Origin: Phoronis australis
Lineage: Eukaryota > Phoronida > Phoronidae
Direction of reading: 5' to 3'
Length of the DNA: 64,000 bases
Assembly (NCBI GenBank): GCA_002633005.1
Contig: NMRA01000021.1
Location: 1,519,392-1,583,391 of the forward strand
Below the pieces are notes generated by a model. The model was not told the origin of the DNA. It did not search any database and saw only the letters and a list, made by a program, of their open reading frames with translations. Positions within the stretch are counted from its first letter, which is position 1. Each line of letters opens with the position of its first letter. The position numbers and the translations under genes were made by a program. Of the stretch, positions 48,200 to 58,400 are shown piece by piece.

Positions 48200-50831
48200 T
48201 GTATTGCTAAAACTGATGAAATATTACAATAAGGTACGTGTTGATCCCCAGCTGAGCTAACAATTCATTGTCAAATTCTAGCCAAGGTTCTTGATCCACA
48301 AATACAACACACAACACAATGCTGTGGAGAGATGGTGCTCTCACATCACTTAGGATTAAAACATCGTGCTATCAATCCAGTGTGCATCACAAAAAAACTG
48401 ATTTTGACTTATACAATGTGTCGTTACAAAATTTGTCTCAAATTTTTCCTCAGACAAACTGGAGGTGATTTCAGAGCATTGAAGGAACTTACAGTTTGTT
48501 ATTGCTTGAGACCAGGCTCCACAAAATGGCATGTCGCAGCACGCCATTTTATACACTGAGCCTGGTCTCAACAAATAACAAACTGTCCGATCTTTGCAAA
48601 ACAAGAAATCATTTGCCATATGATTCAGGAAAAAGTTGAGACAAATTTTAAAGCAGTGAGTGGTTCAAGTTGCGAGTTCTTTTCTTGGAGAGACTGGGAG
48701 ATTATAGCTGCCTTGTGTTATTGAAATGAATGATGAGGTTAAAACCAAACACTTATCGTAATAAGGTAACCAATGATAGAGAGACCATGCTTTTCTGGAA
48801 ATGAACAGAATAGATCGTTCGCAAGATAAGAGGATTCATTTTCGTTCCCCTTTAATTGATGTCCTGAGGTTTGTAAGAACTCGAGCTGGCTTTCCATGTG
48901 CAGAGCTGAAGACTATTATTTGTCACACTTTTCTATGGAACTAAGTTTTATTTTTACTTATGTTGGGGTTTTAATTAGGAAAAAAAATTTACGGTAAATA
49001 TAATCTAAAAAAATGACCGAGACTGATTCTGACCACCAATCAAATGATGATTATTAAGCAGGCAGATATTCAAGTCATTCTTCACTTTTTCTGAAGGTGG
49101 CACTGAATTCTTTTTCCAGTCTTGACAAACAATGAACGTGATGTGCAAACAGTGTTTAAGAACACCAAATTACCGGTATTTATTTCTCAGCCAGTAAGCA
49201 AAACCCGATGGAATTTCACCCAGCACATCGTACTTTTCACCCCCTATCTCCCTACACTGGCCTTCATCGTACAAGATCACAGATGCAGTATAGTACAGTG
49301 AGTCTATCCGTAGCCTTCACTCGCGTGAGGGGAATGGTGGCTGTGCCTTCTGAGGGTTGAGGTGAAGATTAGAGAGCTCTATTAATTCTAACCAAGGAGG
49401 TCACTGCACCTCATGTGCAGTGCCTCAAGCAGTCAAAACTAATGTTTTAATAGAATCATATAGTGATTTTAAGCTTCAGGGGAATGTTTTAATCATTGGA
49501 GAGAAATTTTGGGACCTGGTGAACAGAATTTCACGATTTTTTACATTTTTCAGAGTGGCTGTGGTCAATATCTGTTGCTGCTCGGGTAAATTCCAGGACA
49601 CAATGCTGATTGATAAGCTTCCAAGCACCCATGGCGTGACAGTGCACCCACAATCGACAGCGCACCCATGATCGACATCGCACCACAATTACCTAGAAAT
49701 TTCAAATCGCCCTACAGCTGTCTGGGATGGTTTACTAGTACCTCGTCACTTTGTCGTGAAACTTGTATTCAGATGCAAAGCTAACAACCGCAGGGTTGCA
49801 TGAAAAATCTGGGAGTTAACGCACACTCACTTTGCCGTTACAGCCATTTAAGCATAAAATAATTCAATAAACATCTGATTCATTTTCTTGGATCAATCTC
49901 CAACTTTTGTAACTGAATAAAGTCTGTAGTCGACTTGAAATCAGTAAGCTCTTTACACGTGTACGCGTCATTTACCTAACTTTTTGCAGCATCTCTCGGG
50001 AGATGATGACAGATTCACTGAAGCTCATTTTGCTCAGAAATCAGGTTCACTGACCAGTGTTAAAATACTAAAAAAAATATAAGGAAGGGGAACCAATTCT
50101 GATAACTTGTTGTACGTGACATGTACGCAACCTTGTCGAAGAAGAATAGCTGATTGAAAAATCATCAAAAGGTGAAATTGGTAATACAAGATAGTGATGA
50201 AGCTCTATTTCATGGCGTTGAAAGTTGGCATATAAGATTTGCTCCATAACTTCAGCAGCAGAATGCATAACAACAATCTTTTAGCACCATGCAGTAACTA
50301 AATTGTTTACTCAACAAGGAAGAGTTACTTTAAACAAGGTTAATTTTTGTGTCTGATGTTATTTGGACATTTTTTATCCACATCGGTACAGCTTTGCACC
50401 TAGCAAGGCAACTTATTTTGATCTGTTAGAATAGAACATGCCTCCCCATCAGGAAGGTAATTACAAGCATGCACCATTTCACAGCGGCACAGATCTATAC
50501 GACACAGATTCGCTATCTCGCCACAAAGTGATGTGCGTAATTACCTGCTAACGCTTGACCTTTGAGTTCCACGGAGGTCAAACAATGAATGACCCAATAC
50601 CCAATAGCAACCAACTACGCCTACTGCAATTGCCACAAGGCACAATTGGGATGAAATTGCGAACCTCGCCAGATTTCTGGTGCACCTGTGTCACTGTGTA
50701 ATGGAGTACCCGGTCTTTAGGCCTACTTATATGGTGAATACTATTACAACAAGTATGCTCCAACACTCCAACAGATCAAAATAAGCTACCATGAAAACAA
50801 GCCTCCAAGGGCAAGGTTACAAATTTACGAA
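48200..50831. other. PARP3 upstream region; no gene seen
   Basis: The PARP3 start codon is at 48199. The promoter should lie just right of it, but I see no clear core element. A hairpin element lies at 48492-48585. No + strand exon of the dsRBD gene could be recognised here, although its first exons should lie somewhere between here and 55.4 kb. Confidence 0.4.
48492..48585. mobile_element. Foldback element near the PARP3 5' end
   Basis: The left arm 48492-48530 begins CAGTTTGTTATTGCTTGAGA. The right arm 48543-48585 ends CAACAAATAACAAACTG and is a near complement, with the loop around TGTCGCAGCA. Related strings GGTCTCAAGCTATAACGAG (about 5373) and GGTCTCGAGTAATAACGAAC (about 61040) suggest a dispersed family. 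Confidence 0.7.
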
Positions 50832-52052
50832 GTACAATCGACTAGTACAACAAGCAGTCATCATCGAATCATCGAATCAAGGCAGTTCAGTTGTGAAGTG
50901 TCAGTATAATTCAGAAACTTAAAGAAGTTGAGTATTTACCGCACTCTTATCAACTAGTAGATGATAAAACAAGGCATTCAACCAGCGCTCAACATCCAAT
51001 ACAATGATCGATTTCCTAACCTTGCTCTCAACTAAGTCTTTGCCGAGCCTAAACTTGATTGACCGGTATGTTTTGCTAGAAACAGGAAGTTGTAAGAGAA
51101 CAATTAAATTCGACGATGTCGTTTCCTAAACTTATTATCTATATTCTGAAGTAAAATACTTACCATAAAGCAAAATAAAAGTAAAATTTCACTTGTGACT
51201 ATGAAAACGAAAGTTTTTAAAGATCTGGTCGTCGAAAAATATCTTTTTACCTATTATACTCTTTAGCGTTTGGAGAACACAAAAAGCAGTAAACAATGAA
51301 AAATGATTGGAAGTGTTCGCTGTAGTTTTCATCAAAATTTTGTTAAAAGGCTCACTTTTGTTCGTTTTTTGTGTGATGTTACGAAACTACGTAGAGGCCG
51401 TCAAATGCCTGCTGGAAAAATTGCTCTTTACGAAAACCCGTTACCTGAAGAAGGTCAGTGACAGTGAAATCTAGCCAGCCAGGCACCTCCGCTTTTAAAC
51501 TTGGAAATAATCATCAGATAATGACCATCGTCTGTGCTGGCGCAAGTGGCACAGACAATGGAGATCTTATAGGAGCTTCATACACCGGAAGCTTTTCGGC
51601 GAATTATGCCTCGCACTGACTAAAACATCAAAGTCACATTGTTATAAATTTGTTTTGTGCATAGATGGACACCTTAGCTAGGAGGTCGTCGATGTAGTCG
51701 GATATAATGGACCCTAACTTACTTATTCCAAATAAATCCACTAAATGTGGGTCTGAATGAATGATTTTGATATCGTTGCATTCCTCAGACATCTGGCTAT
51801 CCATTCATTTCCACCTCACGACCCTCAATTACTCCGTTCCATAACTACGCTATTCCAAACTCTGTCCACTTTAGCCATGCGCATTGTGAAATTGACAGCC
51901 ATTTCAGGGAACTTACTATATCTAGTGCCATCTATCGGCGATCTGCTACTACACATGCTGTTCCTTTTCATCAGTCAATGTCATTGGTCGATTTTGTCAA
52001 TTATTAATGTCATCGTTCGGGTCTCATGGACGACGATAACATGACGATGACA
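50832..52052. repeat. 1.2-kb direct repeat, copy A
   Basis: The copy starts GTACAATCGACT and ends at ACATGACGATGACA. It is over 90 per cent identical by eye to 52520-53746, with small insertions and deletions. It carries a conserved 95-codon frame (51757-52044, +; MNDFDIVAFLRHLAIHSFPP) that resembles no family I know. It may simply have been preserved by the recent duplication. Confidence 0.9.
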
Positions 52053-52519
52053 TTATCATACTTTAACTTTGGCCCAAGGTTCATTGACACGGTCAAAACA
52101 CTCTACAACAAATCTTGTCTCTGTGTTCTCCAACATGGATTTTTCTCTGAATTTTTTGAAATGGGGAGAGGCTGTCGTCAAGGAGACCCCATTTCTCCTT
52201 ACCTTTTTTATTATGTGTAGAATTATTGGGTAATTTAATTCGTCGGGATGGTGGCATCACTGGTGTCAGGATAGGTGTTTCTGAGTTTAAATTGATCCAG
52301 TACGCTGACGACACTTGTTTGATTTTGGACGGTTCTGAGTTATCTCTAAGATCATCTTTGAATTTAATTGACCAATTTGNGTTTGAATCAACGAATACTA
52401 TATATTTGTGAGAGTTAAATCAAGTCCTATTCAGATCATAACTTTGAAGTGGAATAATTGGGTGAGTAAGACAACAAGCCGGTTTTATGCTTAGGCGGAC
52501 GACTATAGGGTTTCGGAGT
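52053..52519 (+). mobile_element. LINE reverse-transcriptase fragment, L1/Tx1-like
   Basis: From 52053 the frame reads LSYFNFGPRFIDTVKTLYNK, then GRGCRQGDPISPYLF. After a frameshift near 52215 it continues with ELLGNLIRRDGG, FKLIQYADDTCLILDGSE. RGCRQGDP and YADD are core reverse-transcriptase motifs of non-LTR elements. The phrasing (NFGPRFI, TLY, GVRIG) resembles the L1/Tx1 group. Only about 120 codons of the RT palm remain; endonuclease and the C-terminal part are missing. A single N lies at 52380. The fragment is a dead relic, set exactly between the two copies of a 1.2-kb direct repeat. Confidence 0.85.
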
Positions 52520-53746
52520 GTACAATCCACTACACTACAATACAAGCAGTCATCGACAGTTCAGTTGTGAAGTGTCAGTATAATTCAAAAACTTAAAGAA
52601 GTTGAGCATTTACCGTACTCTTATCAACTAGTAGATGTTAAAACAAGGCATTCAACCAGCGCTCAACATCCAATACAATGATCGATTTCCTAACCTTGCT
52701 CTCAACCTCAGTCTTTGCCGAGCCTAAACTTGATTGACCGGTATGTTTTGCTAGAAACAGGAAGTTGTAATAGAACAATTATATTCGACGATGTCGTTTC
52801 CTAAACTTATTATCTATATTCTGAAGTAAAATACTTACCATAAAGCAAAATAAAAGTAAAATTTCACTTGTGACAATGAAAACGAAAGTTTTTAAAGATC
52901 TGGTCGTCGAAAAATATCTTTTTACCTATTATACTCTTTAACGTTTGGAGAACACAAAAAGCAGTAAACAATGAAAAATGATTGGAACTGTTCGCTGTAG
53001 TTTTCATCAAAATTTTGTTAAAAGGCTCACTTTTGTTCGTTTTTTGTGTGATGTTACGAAACTACGTAGAGGCCGTCAAATGCCTGCTGGAAAAATTGCT
53101 CTTTACGAAAACCCGTTACCTGAAGAAGGTCAGTGACAGTGAAATCTAGCCAGTCAGGCACCTTCGGCTTCGGCTTCGCTTTTAAAAATTAAATTTGGAA
53201 CTAGATAATGACCATCGTCTGTGCTGGCGCAAGTAGCACAGACAATGGAGATCTTATAGGAGCTTCATACGCCGGAAGCTTTTGGGCGAATTATGCCTCG
53301 CACTGACTAAAACATCAAAGTCACATTGTTATAAAATAAATTTGTTTTGTGCATAGATGGACACCTTGGCTTAGCTAGGAGGTCGTCGATGTAGTCAGAT
53401 ATGGACCCTAACTTACTTATTCCAAATAAATCCACTAAATGTGGGTCTGAATGAATGATTTTGATATCGTTGCATTCCTCAGACATCTGGCTATCCATTC
53501 ATTTCCACCTCACGACCCTCAATTACTCTGTTCTATAACTACGCTATTCCAAACTCTGTCCACTTTAGCCACGCGCATTGTGAAATCGGCAGCCATTTCA
53601 GGGAACTTACTACATCTAGCGCCATCTATCGGTGATCTACTCCTACACGCGCTGTTCCTTTTCATCAGTCAATGTCATTGGTCGATTTTGTCAATTATTA
53701 ATGTCATCGTACGCGTCTCATGGACGACGATAACATGACGATGACA
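52520..53746. repeat. 1.2-kb direct repeat, copy B
   Basis: It is the partner of 50832-52052, starting GTACAATCCACT and ending ACATGACGATGACA. The 95-codon frame recurs at 53451-53738 with eight or so changes. It lacks a few bases present in copy A and has an extra GGCTTCGGCTTCGCTTTT near 53165. Confidence 0.9.
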
Positions 53747-53839
53747 GATAAGATGGCGAGAGTGAGGATGACGAGAGCAGACATAACAATGATTAATAAC
53801 GATGACGTTAATAATTGACAAAATCGACCAATGACATTG
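53670..53839. repeat. 41-base inverted repeat at the end of copy B
   Basis: CAATGTCATTGGTCGATTTT with the following TGTCAATTATTAATGTCATCGT (53670-53710) is matched by its complement at 53799-53839 with one mismatch. About 88 bases lie between. The left arm exists in copy A too, but copy A has no right arm because the LINE fragment follows. Confidence 0.85.
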
Positions 53840-55402
53840 TTGGAAAAAATGTTGGCTTTCAGCGCCATGAAATATTGTGTCACATATTGGCCAGATTCTT
53901 TTTTCGACGATTCTTCAATTAATCAAGGAAGAGAGAACTTTTTAGTTTTTAATGATATTAACTTTGTAACTTTGTTGCAAAGCTGTACAAATATATCTTC
54001 GTAATTGTCTGGTTAAAATCTTGCACTAAATTGTGTCATTACATTTGTTCACTCTCGAAAATTATTTTAACTGTGAGCAGTAGTTTTTAGTGTGATTGAA
54101 GCAATTTCAATGTAAAAGTAAAAAATGTGCAAATTGTATAAGTCAGCTGACCAGAATAAGTAATGCCATTATTATAACAACAACAATATGGCTATGGAGG
54201 TTTTTAGCAATATATTTTATTTAACTTTGTAAATTAAAGGGTCAAAGAAGAAAATTAATTATTGACATGAAAGTCTAATTTTGTTCCATTTTGTTCCTTT
54301 TTGTAGGTATATTTTCAGCTAAATGTTATTGTTGGAGATTAGTTTGTTTGCAAGGCAATTTCAATTCAAAGGAGGGAATGCTATGACATTGCCTTGGATC
54401 TTGATTGGCTTATGTTTTTAACTCCAGAATGTGGTTAAAAAGTGAAATGAAATGCAGACTGCTGGACCAACCAAATTCATGTATGACATGTACTCACGTT
54501 TTTTCAGATGTATTCTACCATAATCGTAATTTTATTATGATTTCAACACCTGCTCTGGCACCGATCGTAGATTTGGGTCAACGTTTATCCTCAACTTCTC
54601 TCAAAAAATTCAATTTAGTTTTCTTCGTATTTCAATTTTCTACTCAGTCAATCATTTGCCAAGCTTTGTTGTCATATGTTTACATGTTTACCGCGTTAGC
54701 GTAACAAATTTTTACATGAACGATGTGCTCTTTATGCGTATAACATTACTCTTAGTATGCGTATAACTTTACACTGTTTTCACGTATTCACTCAAAAGTA
54801 TACATTTCTCACACAGGATGCTTGCGTTAATGCAACCCCTGATTTTTTGCTCTTTAATTTGAGCAGACGTTAACCTGGATGAGTATGGTTTGCTTTAGTC
54901 TGAGGTTCTGCTCCATGTGCAGGGATATTCCTGGACTGCACCTTTGTGCCATTAAGGCATAAAATATATAGAGACGGAAGTACATTGCAGCAGTGTGCCT
55001 TCCAGACCCATCTTTTAAAACACAACACTCTTCAAAAAATGCAAGATTCTCGTCAACTTTTTGCCAGTCGAGTAATATGTGATTCTTGTCTTAATCGCCC
55101 TTGGTGTTTCTGTTTCATATGTTACCACTTCAATTGCACTAAGTCTGCTGGGCATAACTTTTTGAAAAAAGGCACACGATTATGATCAGGTGTGACCAAA
55201 GGGCACAGGTTCAAACCTGGCCATGAATATCCCTGCAACTGACACTGCCTGCTGATTATAAGTGGTCCATGTACTTCATAGAAGTTTTAAGTTATCAGCA
55301 TAAAATATGTGTAATCATAGGTGCCAGAACTGTGTTATTTTAATTTTCAAACTTTGCTTACTTTCGTTCAAGGACTTTAGCACATCTATTCTTGATTTCC
55401 AG
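53747..55402. other. No exon seen; upstream of the dsRBD gene
   Basis: Upstream exons of the + strand dsRBD gene should lie in or left of this stretch, but none could be supported. An inverted-repeat element spans about 54918-55237. The frames 54405-54704 and 54946-55185 show no domain or splice context. Confidence 0.4.
54918..55237. mobile_element. 320-bp element with inverted ends
   Basis: TGCAGGGATATTC at 54918-54930 is matched by the complement GAATATCCCTGCA at 55225-55237 (13 bases, perfect). Further inward the match fades, with GCACCTTTGTGCC on the left and GGGCACAGG on the right. No coding capacity. Confidence 0.5.
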
Positions 55403-58400
55403 TTGAATACCTAAGAAAGAAATTTCCTCAACCCCAGCAGCTAGTTGATGAGGTCCTATCCTCAGTGGTGGCTGTGGACCCCACTGTCGTCCCACAGAAG
55501 ACCACTGTACCACTGATGCCATTTACACCTTGGGAAACATGGAAGGTAAGGAACTGCTGCATTCCTCTGGAATAATGCCTGATGTTGTCGGTTGTAACCC
55601 AAGTTGGTGATTTGGGTTTAGAACCAGAAAGTTGAATTTTGGGAGACAAAATGAGCATTCATGAAAATATGGGGCTCTACGCCCAATATAGTGTAGACTG
55701 TAAAATTTCACTAGGGGAGGTGGAGGGGAGAGGTTGGAACCATCCAAACATGACTATTTAGAGGTATTAATTTTGAAAAGTAGAGCTTTCTGTTAAGAGT
55801 TTGCCAAAAGCTATAAATGCTTTTATACAGGTCAGCTTACACTCCAAGTGGCCCGTAAAGTTCAAGGTCGCTGGAAAGAGCAGTCGGGTTGAGCTGGCAG
55901 AAGAGAATGCGTACCTGTTGGCCTGTGCTATGCTGTCTGTGAGTCGTGATAAATATTTAGTGCATATATACTTACACGTAATTAGGAAGATTCGTTTGTG
56001 GCACAGATGCATTGTGAACCCCTATCTCTAGCTATGACTGACATGTGCAGTGCTATGATTGAAATGGAATTTTCTCTAACAATTATTTCTTCAGTGCAAT
56101 AAATTGTGGAAAGATTTAGACACTTAATGCGCATTTAAGTCCACACAGGGCTGATTAGGTAAAGCAAACTTCAAATAAGAATAAATTGATATGGTAGCAG
56201 CCCTTCTTTAACATAGACTTCATTGAAAACACGACTATAAACTTTTTGTTTGAAAGCTTGATACAGGGTTGAAAAAAACACCTTTTCAGGTGGGCAGCTA
56301 TGTAGCAAAACAACGAGAGACATAAACAGTCAAATTAAAACACTTACTAACTGCTATGTTTCAAGACTGCACGTCTCATCATCAGGCAATAAGTAGAATG
56401 AACACATTATGAAGCAAAGTAAACTGTGAAATACATGTGACAGCGGGAAGAGGGGCATACAAGCAGAATTTGAATGCAACACACGATAGGAAGCCCGCAA
56501 CCCTATTGGAACAGAGCCTGTGTGCAGTACACACCTGCAAGCTGCTCATTCAACAGGTTTTTCGTGACTGATTAATAGCTATGTTATGTCTCTCGGTGTT
56601 TTGCTACATAGCTGCACACCTAAAGAAAGGAGATTGCTTTGACACTGCGAATGACTCTGTATAAAGCTTTCAAACGAGATTAGTCGTGTTTTCGTTGAAG
56701 AATTCTGTGAAATAAATGTACTGCATTCAGTCCAGGGTTATATCATGAGTTGTGTAATTATGAAAGTTAACTCGCCATATTAAAACACCACGTGAAGACT
56801 TCCACCCCAAAACCTGAACCGAAACAAGAATTCTCAAAGATAGCGCTGCCCACTTTGATTCGGAAGTTTTAAGCAGGTATTCCCATAAAATGTTCATGCA
56901 AAATTGAGACCCACTATGAACGAAAGTTGAACCTGGAGATTTTTGCATTTTGCAATTTTTGCGACTGCTTTCAACTGTAGGCTTAGGTTGAGGCGCTGGT
57001 GTCGTGAACATACAGTGTATTAGGCATCAACATTCATTTGTAAATTATGCGAAATTCAGCCAACAGACAACCACTTTGAATCAAACAATTAAAAATCAAT
57101 GCAATTCATTTTTGGATCCTCACCAAGAAGCACCTGTTCTTGCCAAGCCCAAAATTCGCTGCTGTGAAGTTATCATATTATTTAGGACCTTGGACTTGTT
57201 GACAGCAATGGCCAACCACTGGATTACAAGGAAACATTTTACGAGCTGCTAGAGAATGTGTCCCACAAGGCATTTACAATGCAGAAGATCAACGTGACGA
57301 GTACTCGCTATACAGGTTTGTATAACATAGTGTTGTTGAACTGAAAGGTGGATTCAAGGGGTCCGGGCCTCACGGTGGACATGCCGCTAAAAGCTGCCGA
57401 CAGGCTGCTTTCAAGAACTACTCAAACATTTTCCTGCAAGTTCATGGTTGCCCCCTAATGACATTGTAGACTTGTCAATGCATTAAACTTTTTAGTGCAA
57501 TGTACACATATAATTGAAAAATATTACCTCCCCCATACATATAAAGCAATGGTCCTATTTGGACAGATTAAGCATATTTGCTTGCGGTAATATCCAGAGC
57601 ATTCAAATTGTACCTTAGGTGAAGCCGTTAAACCAATCATGAACATTTAAAAGGAACATTTTTGAAAAGTTGGGTGAGTTTACCTGACAATCCATTTGGT
57701 TAACGACCTGGGAATTGTATTGATGGATGTAACATTGGTAGTATTAATTAAAAAGTCAAACAGGGTGTGGATAAAGTGCTGGTTGTGACGCAAGAAAATT
57801 GCAAGCTTTTTGGGTCATGGAGCTCTGATATTCACAAAGATATGGTGCTTCAAAGAGGGATTCTATAACCAAACTTGGGTATAATATTTTTAAAAATTAA
57901 GGATGTGCGTTTAGCCGAATGTGGGCATTAACCGGCAGAAGATTACAATGAAACAAGGCTTGGAATTTTCCGCGGAAACACGGATTTCTGCTTTTTTCAA
58001 ATGTTCCGTCCGCGTATTTTGTTATATTTCCGCGTAAAAAAATTGGATTTGATATAAAATTTCTGCGGCAAATTCCTTTCTTACCGTGGCGTTGCCGACG
58101 ACTTTCACCTCAAAAAGCGGAAGTTGCACTTTATGTTTCGGAGGAATGTAAATTGTTAACATTGCTGGGGCATCTGAGATAGCGTGGTGGATTTTTCAAT
58201 GGCGTCTCGTGTGATTGTAAACCGCGGTGACAAATACTACGACTCTGCAGCCAAAATTGTGTGGAGATGGGAGTTGACGGACGAGCTAAAAAGACGCAGA
58301 CGCACGCTTCTGGAGGTGGTACCGTTTTTTTTTAGTCCCCCCGATTTTTGTTGGCAAAAGGTCCACATCGACTATGTCGAGGCTGGGAAGTGCGCATGTT

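Noticed and set aside
55403-57315. Assignment of the dsRBD exons to ADAR, ILF3 or Staufen
   Set aside because: The order of blocks (FPQPQQLV, then WP, then a glycine turn, then LGLVD with a following second domain and KLKSLKILD) fits DHX30 better; the assignment stays provisional without a database search.
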